Positions 17,451-26,749 are shown, counted from the first letter of the stretch. The stretch is 64,000 nt of DNA from Hamadaea sp. (GCF_013362815.1 NZ_JABFVK010000001.1:156557-220556); one strand, 5' to 3'. Notes: a model not told the origin generated them from the sequence alone. Numbers and translations are program-made.

Positions 17451-18401
17451 ATGCCAGGCGTACCACCGACCCGTTTCGTCTATCTCGGCCCGGAGAGCAC
17501 CTTCACCGAGCAGGCGCTGCTGACCATCCCGGCCGCCGGGCGCGGAACGCGTACGCCGGCGCGCAGTGTGCCCGAGGCATTGGATGCGGTCCGGCACGGT
17601 GAGGCCGACGCCGCCCTCGTGCCGATGGAGAACTCCGTCGGCGGCCAGGTCGGGGTGACCCTGGACGAACTCGGCATAGGCGATCCGCTGGTGATCACCC
17701 GGGAGGTCGTGATCCCGGTCGAGTTCGTGCTCGCCGCCCGGCCCGGGATGCGGCTGGACCGCGTGACTTCGGTGGCCGCCCATCCGCAGGCGAGCGCACA
17801 GTGTCGCGCCTGGTTGCGCGCGCACCTGCCCGACGCCACCGTCATCGACGTGCTCTCCAACGGAGCGGCCGCCCAGGACGCCGCGAGCGGCGCAGTGGAC
17901 GCGGCGATCTGCGCGCCGATCGCGGTCGACCGCTTCCGGCTCGCACTGCTCGCCGACAAGATCGCCGACCATCCCGACGCGGTGACCCGATTCGTGCTGC
18001 TCTCCCGGCCAGGTTCACCACCCGCACCGACTGGTGACGACATCACCTCGCTCGCCGTGTTCATCGCTCACGACCGGGTCGGCGCGCTCCTCGCCGTCCT
18101 CACCGAGCTCGCCGTACGCGGAGTGAACCTCATCCGCATCGAGTCGCGTCCCACCGGTGAGGCGCTCGGCCGGTACGCCTTCTTCCTGGACTGCACCGGT
18201 CACGTGGCCGACGCCCGGGTCGGCGAGGCGCTGCAAGGGCTGCGCCGGATCTGCGCCGCCGTACGCTTCCTCGGCAGTTATCCGCGTGCGCTGCCCCCCG
18301 GCGCCGTGGAGCGTCCGGTGCCGCCGCCCGCCGGGCTGGCCGACACCGATTACGCCGACTCCGCCGCCTGGCTCGCCCGGCTGCGTACCGACGGGGCCTG
18401 A
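17451..18401 (+). CDS. pheA: Prephenate dehydratase
   Basis: Converts prephenate to phenylpyruvate in phenylalanine synthesis. The 316-residue monofunctional enzyme has the catalytic domain with FVYLGPESTFTEQAL at the start, VPMENSVGGQV, and the TRF motif (DAVTRFVLL). A C-terminal ACT regulatory domain (about 200-280) carries the phenylalanine-binding ESRPTGEALGRY stretch. Feedback inhibition by phenylalanine is expected from that domain. There is no fused chorismate mutase. Starts nine bases after the lipoprotein gene and is followed after three bases by a metalloprotease gene; this pheA-zincin order is common in actinomycetes. Confidence 0.95.
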   Translation: MPGVPPTRFVYLGPESTFTEQALLTIPAAGRGTRTPARSVPEALDAVRHGEADAALVPMENSVGGQVGVTLDELGIGDPLVITREVVIPVEFVLAARPGMRLDRVTSVAAHPQASAQCRAWLRAHLPDATVIDVLSNGAAAQDAASGAVDAAICAPIAVDRFRLALLADKIADHPDAVTRFVLLSRPGSPPAPTGDDITSLAVFIAHDRVGALLAVLTELAVRGVNLIRIESRPTGEALGRYAFFLDCTGHVADARVGEALQGLRRICAAVRFLGSYPRALPPGAVERPVPPPAGLADTDYADSAAWLARLRTDGA

Positions 18402-18404
18402 ACA

Positions 18405-18758
18405 ATGCCGGTCGAGATGTCCCGCGAACGGTTCGAGGAGCTGGTCGGCGAGGCGCTCGACGAGGTGCCCCAGGAACTGCTGCGCCTGCTCGACAACGTG
18501 GTGATCCTGGTGCAGGACGAACCGCCGCCGGGCGAGGGCAATCTGCTCGGGCTGTACGAGGGGTACGCGCTGACCGAACGCGGCTGGGACTATGCGGGTG
18601 TGCTGCCCGACCGGATTCTCATCTTCCGCGGTCCGACCCTGCGGATGTGCGAGGACGAGGACCAGGTGGTCGAGGAGGTCGCCGTGACCGTCGTCCACGA
18701 GCTGGCCCATCACTTCGGCATCTCCGACGAACGGCTGCACGAGCTCGGCTGGGACTGA
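18405..18758 (+). CDS. Metallopeptidase family protein (minimal zincin)
   Basis: A 117-residue minimal zinc protease-like protein. It has the zinc-binding HELAHHFGI (HExxH) at about residues 102-110 with a downstream ERLHELGW that could give the third ligand. The N-terminal part MSRERFEELVGEALDEVP and the NVVILVQDEPP stretch are typical of this small family of unknown substrate. It starts three bases after pheA and is surely co-transcribed. No signal peptide, so cytosolic. Confidence 0.8.
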   Translation: MPVEMSRERFEELVGEALDEVPQELLRLLDNVVILVQDEPPPGEGNLLGLYEGYALTERGWDYAGVLPDRILIFRGPTLRMCEDEDQVVEEVAVTVVHELAHHFGISDERLHELGWD

Positions 18759-18839
18759 CTCGGCTGGAGTCGGGAGCTTGCGGGGAGGTCGTAGGCTGCT
18801 GGTTCACACCCCTGTCGTTGCTGTCAAGGAGCACCCCTC

Positions 18840-19580
18840 ATGCGCAGTGCGCTGTTTTCCGCGGAGAACCTGGAGAAGGAGTCCACCGAGCCCGGTCTGC
18901 GCCTTCAGAGCTCGAAGATGCTGAAGGTCGAGCTGAACGGCGAGGTCATGGCGCGTACCGGTGCCATGGTCGCGTACCAGGGTCAGATGCAGTTCCAGGC
19001 GCTCGGCTCAGGCGGCGTCGGCAAGTGGATCAAGAAGGCGATCACCGGTGAGGGTGTGCCGCTGATGAAGGTCAGCGGCCGGGGCGACCTCTTCCTCGCC
19101 GACCGCGCCTCCGACATCCACCTGATCGACCTCGACCAGGGCGACGCGCTGTCCATCAACGGCGCGAACGTGCTGGCCTTCGAACCGACCCTGAACTACG
19201 ACATCAAGATGGTCCAGGGCATGGGCATGCTCTCCTCGGCGGGCCTGTTCAACTGCGTCTTCAGCGGCAAGGGCCGCATCGCGATCACCACCAAGGGCAC
19301 GCCCGTAGTGCTGACCGTCGACGCCCCGACGTACGCCGACCCGCAGGCCGCGATCTGCTGGTCGGCCAGCCTGCAGACCGGCTACCACCGCGCCGACCAG
19401 CTCGGCATCGGTACGCTCCTCGGCCGGTCGACCGGCGAGGCGTTCACCATGAGCTTCACCGGCCAGGGCTTCGTCGTCGTGCAGCCGTCCGAGGAGCCGC
19501 CGCAGGGCTTCGGCGCGGGCCACGGCTCCGGTCAGCAGGCCGGTGGCGGTGGCATGCTGGGTGGCCTGCTCGGCGGCTGA
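18840..19580 (+). CDS. AIM24 family protein
   Basis: A 246-residue beta-rich protein of the AIM24/TIGR00266 family, of unknown biochemical role. Family features visible: VELNGEVMARTGAMVAYQG near the start, the Gly-rich FQALGSGGVGKWIKKAITGEG loop, KVSGRGDLFLAD, and the late SFTGQGFVVVQPSEE. The tail is Gly/Gln-rich (GSGQQAGGGGMLGGLLGG). No signal peptide. AAGGAG lies about nine bases before the ATG. A hairpin at 19606-19638 follows the stop. Confidence 0.85.
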   Translation: MRSALFSAENLEKESTEPGLRLQSSKMLKVELNGEVMARTGAMVAYQGQMQFQALGSGGVGKWIKKAITGEGVPLMKVSGRGDLFLADRASDIHLIDLDQGDALSINGANVLAFEPTLNYDIKMVQGMGMLSSAGLFNCVFSGKGRIAITTKGTPVVLTVDAPTYADPQAAICWSASLQTGYHRADQLGIGTLLGRSTGEAFTMSFTGQGFVVVQPSEEPPQGFGAGHGSGQQAGGGGMLGGLLGG

Positions 19581-19605
19581 TCCGCCGGTAGATCGAGGCA
19601 AGCGG

Positions 19606-19638
19606 ACGGCCCGCCGAGCGGACAGCGCGGCGGGCCGT
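19606..19638 (+). terminator. 11-bp hairpin after the AIM24 gene
   Basis: ACGGCCCGCCG (19606-19616) pairs perfectly with 19628-19638 around an 11-base loop, 26 bases after the stop codon and 20 bases before the next start. It is probably a rho-independent type terminator without a U-run. Confidence 0.65.
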
Positions 19639-19657
19639 TCGGCGTCAGAATGGCCCC

Positions 19658-20242
19658 ATGTCCGAAGACGTCCTCGAGTTCGGTACGCCCCGACCGGCTA
19701 TCCTCCGCTTCGCAGTGCCCTCGGCGGTGCCGCCGATCCTGGCAGTGCTCAGCGTCGCCGTCTTCTTCGGCTCGCTGATGTATCCGTGGCAGACGACTCG
19801 GCTCACCGGGACCGACGAGTACATGTCGTTGAGCGGCAACGACATCATCGAGTACGCCCTCACCACCGGCGCCGGTTTCGCGTACCTCATGGGAATGATG
19901 GGCCTGGGCGCGATCACCGCGACGGTGGTCTTCGGACGACGGCGGCACCGGCGGCCGTTGATCGTGGCCGGAACCGGTTTGGCCGTGATGATCGTGGTGG
20001 TGCTGGTCTCGCTGATCGCGCTCGGGGGACGAGCGATCGCCGCCAACTACGGCCTGGCCGGCCGGGCCACCACGGAGACGATGGTGGAGGTGGGCCTCTA
20101 TCTGGCCCTCGCGGCACCGATGATCGCCGGCGCGGCCCTGCTCCTCAGCCTCTCGACGACGCGGCGGCGGCGGATTCCGGCCGAGCCGTACTACGACGAG
20201 GAGGGCGACGCGGTCGCCGACCTGACCGTGACCGCCGCCTGA
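19658..20242 (+). CDS. Four-helix membrane protein, unknown function
   Basis: A 194-residue integral membrane protein with about four hydrophobic segments (near 18-40, 68-90, 103-128, 143-163) separated by basic stretches (GRRRHRRP; TTRRRRIP). The fourth loop is followed by an acidic C-terminal tail (YYDEEGDAVADLTV). Positive-inside reading puts both termini in the cytosol. No family was recognised. A compact hairpin overlaps the stop codon, so the gene is likely monocistronic. Confidence 0.65.
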   Translation: MSEDVLEFGTPRPAILRFAVPSAVPPILAVLSVAVFFGSLMYPWQTTRLTGTDEYMSLSGNDIIEYALTTGAGFAYLMGMMGLGAITATVVFGRRRHRRPLIVAGTGLAVMIVVVLVSLIALGGRAIAANYGLAGRATTETMVEVGLYLALAAPMIAGAALLLSLSTTRRRRIPAEPYYDEEGDAVADLTVTAA

Positions 20243-20260
20243 CCGGGGGACTGCCCCGGT
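20242..20260 (+). terminator. 7-bp GC hairpin at the end of the membrane protein gene
   Basis: ACCGGGG (20242-20248) and CCCCGGT (20254-20260) pair around GACTG; the hairpin starts on the last base of the stop codon. Confidence 0.6.
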
Positions 20261-20316
20261 AAGCACAGGGCGAAACCGAGGTGAGACAGATCAACGGCGC
20301 TCGGTAGGCTTGTCGC

Positions 20317-21576
20317 ATGATTGATCTGCGCCTGCTCCGGGACGACCCGGACCTCTTCCGAGCCAGCCAGCGCGCCCGCGGCGAGAACGAGTCGTCCGTG
20401 GATCGCCTGCTGAGTGCGGACGAGGCGCGCAGGTCCGCTGTGCAGCGCTTCGAAGGGCTGCGGGCCGAGCAGAAGACCCTGGGCACCGAGATCCGCCAGG
20501 CGAAGGGCGATGAGAAGACCGCCCTGCTGGAGCGGACCAAGCAGCTCGCGGCCGAGGTGAAGGCGGCGGAGGCGGCCGGCGCGGAAGCCGAGGACGAGCT
20601 GCGCCAGGCTCACCTCGCCGTGGCGAACCTGGTCGAGCCGGACGCCCCGCCCGGGGGCGAGGACGACTACATCGTGCTCAAGGAGGTCGGGGTCAAGCCC
20701 GAGATCGCCGATCCGAAGGACCACCTGGCCCTCGGCGAGCTGCTCGGCGCGATCGACACTCCGCGCGGCGCGAAGGTGTCGGGCGCCCGCTTCTACTACC
20801 TCACCGGGATCGGCGCGCTCCTGGAGAACGCCCTGCTTCAGCTCGGCATCCAGCAGGCCGTCGAGAACGGCTTCATCCCGATGGTGCCGCCGGTCCTGGT
20901 CAAGCCGGAATCGATGGAGGGCACCGGCTACCTCGGTGCGCACGCCAGCGAGGTCTACCATCTGCCGGCCGACGACCTCTACCTCGTCGGCACGAGCGAG
21001 GTGCCGCTGGCGGCGTACCACAAGGACGAGATCCTGGACCTCGACGGACCGCGACGCTACGTGGCCTGGTCGACCTGCTTCCGGCGGGAGGCGGGCTCCT
21101 ACGGCAAGGACACCCGGGGCATCATCCGCGTGCACCAGTTCAACAAGGCCGAGATGTTCGTGTTCTGCGCCCCGGAAGAGGCGCAGGCCGAGCACAAGCG
21201 CCTGCTGGCCTGGGAGGAAGAGCTGCTCGGCAAGCTGGAGCTGCCCTACCGGGTGATCGACACCGCGGCGGGCGACCTCGGCTCCAGCGCGGCCCGCAAG
21301 TACGACTGCGAGGCTTGGCTGCCGAGCCAAGGCCGGTACCGCGAGGTCACGAGCACCTCGAACTGCACCACCTTCCAGGCGCGGCGGCTCAACATCCGCC
21401 ACCGTGACGCCGAAGGCAAGTCGCAGACGGTGGCGACCCTGAACGGAACGCTCGCCACGACGCGCATGCTCGTGCCGCTGCTGGAGAACCACCAGCAGCC
21501 GGACGGATCGGTCCGGGTGCCCAAGGCGTTGCAGCCCTTCCTCGGCGGCCGCGACCTGCTCGAACCGATCAAGTGA
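20317..21576 (+). CDS. serS: Seryl-tRNA synthetase
   Basis: Class II aminoacyl-tRNA synthetase charging tRNA-Ser (and tRNA-Sec precursors). The 419 residues comprise an N-terminal coiled-coil tRNA-binding arm (about 30-105) and the catalytic core: [12 protein letters not shown], motif 2 [22 protein letters not shown], and motif 3 [18 protein letters not shown]. The ATG at 20317 gives the standard [19 protein letters not shown]-terminus. The upstream 74 bp contain no T-box. Its last codons overlap the HAD phosphatase gene by 4 bp (GTGA), so the two are translationally coupled. Confidence 0.97.
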   Translation: MIDLRLLRDDPDLFRASQRARGENESSVDRLLSADEARRSAVQRFEGLRAEQKTLGTEIRQAKGDEKTALLERTKQLAAEVKAAEAAGAEAEDELRQAHLAVANLVEPDAPPGGEDDYIVLKEVGVKPEIADPKDHLALGELLGAIDTPRGAKVSGARFYYLTGIGALLENALLQLGIQQAVENGFIPMVPPVLVKPESMEGTGYLGAHASEVYHLPADDLYLVGTSEVPLAAYHKDEILDLDGPRRYVAWSTCFRREAGSYGKDTRGIIRVHQFNKAEMFVFCAPEEAQAEHKRLLAWEEELLGKLELPYRVIDTAAGDLGSSAARKYDCEAWLPSQGRYREVTSTSNCTTFQARRLNIRHRDAEGKSQTVATLNGTLATTRMLVPLLENHQQPDGSVRVPKALQPFLGGRDLLEPIK

Positions 21577-22415
21577 CTGTTCCGAGCCGTCCGGCCCGCC
21601 TCGCCGGGCCGGACTTCGCTCCGCAAGCCCGGCGCCCGAAACTCGTGGTGACGGACCTGGACGGCACCATCGTCCGGACCGACGGCACCGTTTCGGCGCG
21701 CACCGACGCCGCTTTCGACCGCGTACGCGACGCCGGAGTGCCGATCGTGGGAGCCACCGGGCGCGGGCCCCGGCTCACGGGCATGTCCCGGGGCGACCTG
21801 CCGTCGGCGGACTACTTCGTGCTCGGCGGCGGCGGACGGGTGCTCGACCTGACCGGCGACGACCCGCGAGTGCTGCTGGACCTGCGGTTTCCTGGTCGCG
21901 TACTGGCGGAGTTGATGCCGCAACTGGAAGCCGAGTTCGGCCCCTTGCAGCTGACTGTGGAAGCACTCGACGCCGAGAACGCACCACTGTGGAGCGAATG
22001 GGAGCAGTGGCCCTATCCCGACCCGATCGACTTGCGTACGCGGGACGAGATGTTCGCCGCCTCCATCATCAAGGGATTCCTGCAGGTCGCACCGGAGTTG
22101 GGCGCACGCCTCACCCAGGAGGCGCACCACCCCGACGTCGAGATCATCCAGGCCTGGCCGGGCTTCGTAGAGATCCATCCGCCGGGAGTGGACAAGGCGA
22201 GCGGGCTGACCGTCGTCACCGAGCTGCTCGGCATCGACCCGGCCGACGTGCTGGTCTTCGGCGATCAGCTCAACGACGTACCGAGTTTCGCCTGGGCCGG
22301 TCACCGGGTCGCGGTCGCCAACGGGCATCCGACAGTGCTCGGGATGGCTGACGAGGTCACTGCCGCCAACGACGCCGACGGGGTCGCCGAGTACCTCGAG
22401 CGCCTCTTCTCGTAG
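21573..22415 (+). CDS. HAD-superfamily (Cof/IIB-type) phosphatase
   Basis: A 280-residue HAD hydrolase. Motif I is [10 protein letters not shown] (about residues 26-35; nucleophile and acid Asp in DLDGT), motif II lies in GATGRG, motif III in the [11 protein letters not shown]ys, and motif IV in [12 protein letters not shown]. The large cap inserted between motifs II and III marks the Cof (IIB) subfamily, which acts on small phosphorylated metabolites; the substrate is unknown. The GTG start overlaps the serS stop as GTGA. A multi-arm palindromic repeat lies about 40 bp after the stop. Confidence 0.88.
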   Translation: MTVPSRPARLAGPDFAPQARRPKLVVTDLDGTIVRTDGTVSARTDAAFDRVRDAGVPIVGATGRGPRLTGMSRGDLPSADYFVLGGGGRVLDLTGDDPRVLLDLRFPGRVLAELMPQLEAEFGPLQLTVEALDAENAPLWSEWEQWPYPDPIDLRTRDEMFAASIIKGFLQVAPELGARLTQEAHHPDVEIIQAWPGFVEIHPPGVDKASGLTVVTELLGIDPADVLVFGDQLNDVPSFAWAGHRVAVANGHPTVLGMADEVTAANDADGVAEYLERLFS

Positions 22416-22454
22416 CTCGCGTTGGGGTTCGCGGCGCGTCGGGTCCGCCTCGCA

Positions 22455-22520
22455 GCGCGTTATGCGGGATAACGCGGCCTCCGCGCGAAAAATAGCCGCG
22501 TTATCCCGGATAACGCGGAA
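22455..22520. repeat. Dispersed palindromic element, family B copy 1
   Basis: Four alternating CGCGTTAT/ATAACGCG half-sites. The 14-bp arms 22465-22478 and 22495-22508 are perfectly inverted around a 16-base loop. The segment 22496-22518 is itself a 10-bp-arm hairpin with a 3-base loop, so several mutually exclusive foldings are possible. It lies between convergent genes (HAD phosphatase and response regulator) and is matched by a copy at 49752-49808. Confidence 0.75.
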
Positions 22521-22560
22521 GGCCCGCGCAGAAGCCGCGCGGGACAAAAGGGACAAGAAG

Positions 22561-23166
22561 CTAGAGCCACCCCTGCGCCCGAGCAGCCTGAACAGCCTCC
22601 ATGCGGTTGCGCGTACCGGTCTTGCCGATGGCAGCCGAAAGGTAGTTGCGAACGGTGCTCTCGGAGAGGTGCAGCCGCGTAGCGATCTCCGCGATGGTCG
22701 CGCCGTCGACCGCAGCGGACAGGACGTCACGTTCCCGCTCGGTGAGCGGATTAGGGCCGGCCGCCAGGGCAGCTGTCGCCAGCGCGGGGTCGACGACGGT
22801 CTGCCCGGCCAGCACCTTGCGGATCGACGAGGCCAGCTCCTCGACCGGCCCGTCCTTGACGAGGAAAGCGCGGGCGCCTGCGTCCATCGCGCGGCGCAGA
22901 TATCCGGGCCGGCCGAAGGTCGTCAGGATGACGACCTTGCAGTCGGGCACCTCGGTCCGCAGGTCGGCGGCCGCGTCCAGGCCGGTCCGGCCGGGCATCT
23001 CGATGTCCAGCAGCGCCACGTCCGGCCGGTGTTCGCGGGCGGCGGGCACGACCTGGTCGCCCCGGTCGACCTGCGCCACCACCTCGATGTCTTCTTCCAG
23101 GCCCAGGAGCAGCGCCAACGCGCCGCGCATCATCCCCTGGTCCTCGGCCAGCAGCACGCGAATCAC
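22561..23166 (-). CDS. NarL/DesR-type response regulator
   Basis: A 201-residue transcription regulator partnered with the histidine kinase immediately upstream (ATGA overlap, 23163-23166). The receiver domain has the acidic pair E8-D9, phospho-acceptor D54 (ALLDIEMPG), the Thr of ILTTFG and the Lys of FLVKDG. The C-terminal LuxR-type helix-turn-helix spans about 140-200 (LTERERDVLSAAVDGATIAE, then LHLSESTVRNYL). As last gene of ABC-ABC-HK-RR it probably controls the exporter in response to membrane or drug stress. Confidence 0.93.
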   Translation of the reverse strand: MIRVLLAEDQGMMRGALALLLGLEEDIEVVAQVDRGDQVVPAAREHRPDVALLDIEMPGRTGLDAAADLRTEVPDCKVVILTTFGRPGYLRRAMDAGARAFLVKDGPVEELASSIRKVLAGQTVVDPALATAALAAGPNPLTERERDVLSAAVDGATIAEIATRLHLSESTVRNYLSAAIGKTGTRNRMEAVQAARAQGWL

Positions 23167-24344
23167 GACTCGCTCCGTTCTCGCGGCACGTCCGCGCGCA
23201 ACGTGAACCCCGGTCCGCTCTGGGTCAGCGTCCCGTCCAGGGCCGCCAGGCGCTCACGCAATCCCCGCAGGCCGTTACCCTCCGTCGCGGTCGCGGCGCG
23301 ACCTCGGCCGTCGTCGCGCACCGTCAGCGACCAGGCGGTTGCGCTTCGGTCCAGCATGATCCGAGTTGTACGCGCACCGCTGTGCCGGATGACGTTGGTT
23401 GCCGCCTCGCGTACGACCCAGGCGAAGGCCTGATCCACAGCGGACGGCAACTCGTCGGTGCGGATGGAGAGCCGGATGTTCGTCTCGATCCCCGCGTCCG
23501 TGAGCGCGCCGCGAGCCCCGTGGAGCTCGTCGGAGAGCGGGCGTTCGCGATAACCGGTGACCGCCTCGCGGACCTCGGCCAGCGCCTTGCGCCCGACCTC
23601 CTCGATCTCCGCGGCCTCCTTGGCGGCCGCGGCCGGATCGCGTTCGGCGAGCCGGCGGACCACTTCGGACTTGACCACGATGAGCGACAGCGAGTGGCCG
23701 AGCAGGTCGTGCAGATCGCGGGCGAAGCGCAGGCGCTCTTGCTCGACAGCGGACCGGGCCAGCTCGGTCCGGGTGCGGTCGAGTTCTCGGATCAGCCGGA
23801 TCATGTTCCGCACGACGAGCACCATCGCGGTCGCGAGCAGCACGTTCAGGACGAGCGACGCGACGTCGCCCAGCTTGTCGCCGGCGAGCAGTCCCATCCC
23901 GCCCAGGAGGAGTGAGCTGCCCCCGACCCAGAAGTACGCCGTCGGCGGTGGATAGAGCGAGACTCCGGCGACCGCGACGTAGAGGATGAGGATCAGCGCG
24001 CCGCCGGCCGCCTCGCGGGTGTAGAAGACGGCGAGGATGATCCCGAGGATCGTGAACGCCCAGAGCGCCATCTGATCGCGCAGCGGTGGGAACGGCAGGC
24101 GACTGCCGAACCCCCGCATCACCACGTAGAGATACAGCGCGACGTAGGCGGCGAACAGGACGAAGGCCAGCCACGGGGTGTCCGTGGCTCGCAGGACGTC
24201 GTCCGCGAGGCTGAGGATCGGAAAGGACCAGACCAGCGCCCACACCCCGCCGATCATTCGCCGCTTGCGCAGCTCCTTCGGGGTGATCGGATCGCTGAGC
24301 CGGGCCCTTTCCTCAGCCGACATGAACGGCGCGAAGATCTTCAT
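23163..24344 (-). CDS. DesK-like membrane histidine kinase
   Basis: A 393-residue sensor kinase. The N-terminal half has about six closely spaced membrane segments (32-180) with almost no extracytoplasmic loop, suggesting it senses the membrane itself. A HisKA_3 dimerisation domain follows with phospho-acceptor H212 in ARDLHDLLGHSLS. The HATPase domain shows the N-box REAATNVIRHS, G1 RDDGRG and G2 GNGLRGLRERL. It is translationally coupled to the response regulator and begins six bases after the permease stop, forming one operon with the ABC exporter. Confidence 0.93.
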   Translation of the reverse strand: MKIFAPFMSAEERARLSDPITPKELRKRRMIGGVWALVWSFPILSLADDVLRATDTPWLAFVLFAAYVALYLYVVMRGFGSRLPFPPLRDQMALWAFTILGIILAVFYTREAAGGALILILYVAVAGVSLYPPPTAYFWVGGSSLLLGGMGLLAGDKLGDVASLVLNVLLATAMVLVVRNMIRLIRELDRTRTELARSAVEQERLRFARDLHDLLGHSLSLIVVKSEVVRRLAERDPAAAAKEAAEIEEVGRKALAEVREAVTGYRERPLSDELHGARGALTDAGIETNIRLSIRTDELPSAVDQAFAWVVREAATNVIRHSGARTTRIMLDRSATAWSLTVRDDGRGRAATATEGNGLRGLRERLAALDGTLTQSGPGFTLRADVPRERSES

Positions 24345-24350
24345 CGCGGT

Positions 24351-25079
24351 TTATTTTGCCGCTGCCGAGCGTCGATAGGCCAGCGCCGCGAGCGCGGCGA
24401 AGACAAGAGCCCAGCCGGCGATGATCGCCCAGCCCGTTCCGGACTGCGTATCGTGCTGGAGGACGGCGTACCCGGCCTGGGTGAACCGGTAGCTCGGCGA
24501 CCACTCCACGATCTGCTGCATCGTCTTGGGCATGTCGTCGCTCTGGATGAAGATCCCGCCCGCGAAGGCCAGACCGAAGCTGACCAGGAAGCTCGCCGGC
24601 TGCGCCAGGTTCGGCGGCAGAACGAAGCCGACGGCCAGCCCGACGAGGGCGAACGGCACGCTGCCCAGCCACATCAGCAGCACCAGGAGGGCCAGCTGCC
24701 CGACGCTGAAGTCCACGTTCCGGGCCATCCCGATGACGCTCACGACCAGCACGGCCGGAATCGCGACGAGCGAGCAGGCGATCGCCTTGGTGATCACGAC
24801 GGTCGCCGGCGGCAGCGGAGTGATCCGCAGCTGGCGCAGCCAGCCGGCCGAGCGTTCGTGCGAGACGCCGACGCCGCTGGAGAAGGTGCCCAGCAGGGCC
24901 CCGTATGCCGCCCACGCGACCATCAGGTAGGCGAGGATCTCCTTGGTCTTCTCCGGAGTGTCTCCCTTGATCGAGCCGCCCAGGGCGAGGAACAGGATCA
25001 CCGGCATCGCCACGGTCAGGATGATCAGCCGCGGTTCCCGGTACATCCGGCGCAGCTCGAACTTCAGGTACGCGAGCAT
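24351..25079 (-). CDS. ABC-2 type exporter permease
   Basis: A 242-residue membrane subunit with six hydrophobic segments starting with LIILTVAMPVILFLALGG after a short amphipathic start (MLAYLKFELRRMYREPR), typical of ABC-2 permeases. It pairs with the ATPase encoded one base upstream to form an exporter; substrates of such two-component-linked systems are often lipids, peptides or drugs, but none can be named here. Conserved loops: SHERSAGWLRQLRITPLP and the late MPKTMQQIVEWSPSYRF. Confidence 0.9.
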   Translation of the reverse strand: MLAYLKFELRRMYREPRLIILTVAMPVILFLALGGSIKGDTPEKTKEILAYLMVAWAAYGALLGTFSSGVGVSHERSAGWLRQLRITPLPPATVVITKAIACSLVAIPAVLVVSVIGMARNVDFSVGQLALLVLLMWLGSVPFALVGLAVGFVLPPNLAQPASFLVSFGLAFAGGIFIQSDDMPKTMQQIVEWSPSYRFTQAGYAVLQHDTQSGTGWAIIAGWALVFAALAALAYRRSAAAK

Positions 25080-25080
25080 C

Positions 25081-25974
25081 TCAGACCTCCGAGGTGGCGC
25101 TGGTGAGGGCGAGGAAGGCTTCTTCGAGGCCGGCTCCGGCCACTTCGAGGTTGCCGAAGGCGCGTCCGCTGGTGACCAGGGCGCGTACGGTCGCGTCCGA
25201 GTCGTCGCAGCGGAGCAGGGCGCGGTCGCCCCGGATGTCGACGGCGGTGACGCCGGGCAGCCGGTCCAGTCCCACCGTCCCGGCTCCTTCGAGATCGAAG
25301 CTCACCGTACGCCCGGAGACCGCCTTCTTGATGTCCGCTCCGGTGCCGTCGGCGATGATCCGCCCACCCGAGACGACGATCACGCGATCGGCGAAGTCAT
25401 CGGCCTCGGCGAGGTAGTGGGTGGCGAACAGCACTGTCCGGCCGCCCTCGGCGTACGAGCGCATCGTGGCCCAGAACGCCTGACGGCTCGCCACGTCCAT
25501 GGCCGAGGTCGGCTCGTCCAGCACGAGCAAGTCGGGGTTGCCGGCGAGGGCGAAGGCGAACCGCGCCCGCTGGGCCTGCCCGCCGGAGAGCTTGTCCAGC
25601 CGCCGGCCCGCGATGTCGGTGAGGTCGGCGGTCTGCAGGATCTGCCCGGTGGGCAGTGGCTTCGGGTAGATCGCCCGGGCCAGCTCGACGAGCTCCCGCA
25701 CGGTCGCGTTCGGCACGAAGCCCGCGTCCTGCAGCATCGCGCCGATCCGGCCCGCGCGCACCGCCTTGTGCGGGTTGGTCCCGAACACCTCGACCGTGCC
25801 GGCGGTCGGCTCGATCAAGCCGAGCAGCATGTTGATCGTGGTGGACTTGCCGGCGCCGTTCGGGCCGAGCAGAGCCACCGTCTCCCCAGGGGCGATCGAC
25901 AGATCGATACCGTCGACCGCCCGCACCGAGCCGAAGTCCTTCGTGACCCCGGTCAGTTTCAGTGCGTCCGTCAT
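25081..25974 (-). CDS. ABC exporter ATP-binding protein
   Basis: A 297-residue DrrA-like ATPase and first gene of the ABC-ABC-HK-RR unit. Walker A GPNGAGKST near residue 39, Q-loop in AMLQDAGFV, signature LSGGQAQRARFAFAL, Walker B LLVLDEPTSAMD and the switch His in TVLFATHYLAEAD are all intact. The C-terminal ~80 residues form the accessory domain common to exporters (DLEGAGTVGLDRLPGV). About 200 bp upstream are free of genes before bpa and presumably hold the operon promoter, but no clear promoter motif was recognised. Confidence 0.93.
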   Translation of the reverse strand: MTDALKLTGVTKDFGSVRAVDGIDLSIAPGETVALLGPNGAGKSTTINMLLGLIEPTAGTVEVFGTNPHKAVRAGRIGAMLQDAGFVPNATVRELVELARAIYPKPLPTGQILQTADLTDIAGRRLDKLSGGQAQRARFAFALAGNPDLLVLDEPTSAMDVASRQAFWATMRSYAEGGRTVLFATHYLAEADDFADRVIVVSGGRIIADGTGADIKKAVSGRTVSFDLEGAGTVGLDRLPGVTAVDIRGDRALLRCDDSDATVRALVTSGRAFGNLEVAGAGLEEAFLALTSATSEV

Positions 25975-26173
25975 GAGATCGACGGTAGGCGGCCGCCGGC
26001 TCAGGTTTCAGATGCGCCGATCCCGAGTTCCGTAGGACAAATGTCCCGGTGGCCTTGTCGCCGGCCCGCGGCGCGGCCGTATCGCGGCAGATCAGGGTTC
26101 TCGGTCGAATCTTGGCGCATGACTCGACCCAGATCCGTGATCCAGCGCGAAAGGCGCCCGGTGGCTGGACGGG

Positions 26174-26749
26174 TCAGAGGTACTGGCCGGTGCCCCGGCC
26201 GTCGCCGGTCGGCGGTTGCCCCGTGCCCGGCGGAAGGGTGAGCCCCGGCGGAAGCGCCCGCGGCTGCTGCCCACCGCGCATCTGCTCCAACTGCAGCCGG
26301 GCCGCCATCTGCTGAGCGACCAAGGTCGCCTGGATGCCGTGGAACAAGCCTTCCAGCCAGCCCACCAGCTGGGCCTGCGCGATCCGCAGCTCGTCCACGC
26401 TGGGCGTCGTCTCCGCGTCGAACGGCAGCGACAGCCGCTCCAGCTCGTCTCGCAGTTCGGGGGCGAGCCCGTCCTCCAGCTCGACGATCGACCGGCGGTG
26501 GATCTCGGCCAGGCGCTGCCGGCCCGCCTCGTCCAGCGGGGCGGAACGGGCCTCTTCGAGCAGCTGTTTGATCATGCTGCCGATGCGCATGACCTTGGCC
26601 GGCTGCTCGACCAGGCGGGCCGGATCCTCCTCGGTCGGCTGACCTTCGCCCTGCGGCACTTCGACCGTGCCGACCGGACGCCCGTCCTGCCCGACGACCA
26701 CCACCGTGGCCCGGTCGTCGTTGCGGCCCTCAGCCCGTTCCTCAGCCAT
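26174..26749 (-). CDS. bpa: Bacterial proteasome activator
   Basis: ATP-independent ring activator that opens the 20S proteasome gate in actinobacteria. The 191-residue protein has an acidic disordered N-terminus (about 1-45), a four-helix core (KVMRIGSMIKQLLEEARSAP, then AEIHRRSIVELEDGLAPEL and later LVGWLEGLFHGIQATLVAQQ), a Pro/Gly-rich linker, and the C-terminal GQYL. That ending is the proteasome-docking motif described for M. tuberculosis Bpa, so the organism should carry prcBA. It is divergent from the substrate-binding lipoprotein gene. Confidence 0.93.
   Translation of the reverse strand: MAEERAEGRNDDRATVVVVGQDGRPVGTVEVPQGEGQPTEEDPARLVEQPAKVMRIGSMIKQLLEEARSAPLDEAGRQRLAEIHRRSIVELEDGLAPELRDELERLSLPFDAETTPSVDELRIAQAQLVGWLEGLFHGIQATLVAQQMAARLQLEQMRGGQQPRALPPGLTLPPGTGQPPTGDGRGTGQYL

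Noticed and set aside
20243..20316. T-box or other riboswitch upstream of serS
   Set aside because: The gap is only 74 bp and shows a short terminator hairpin but no T-box sequence or specifier loop.
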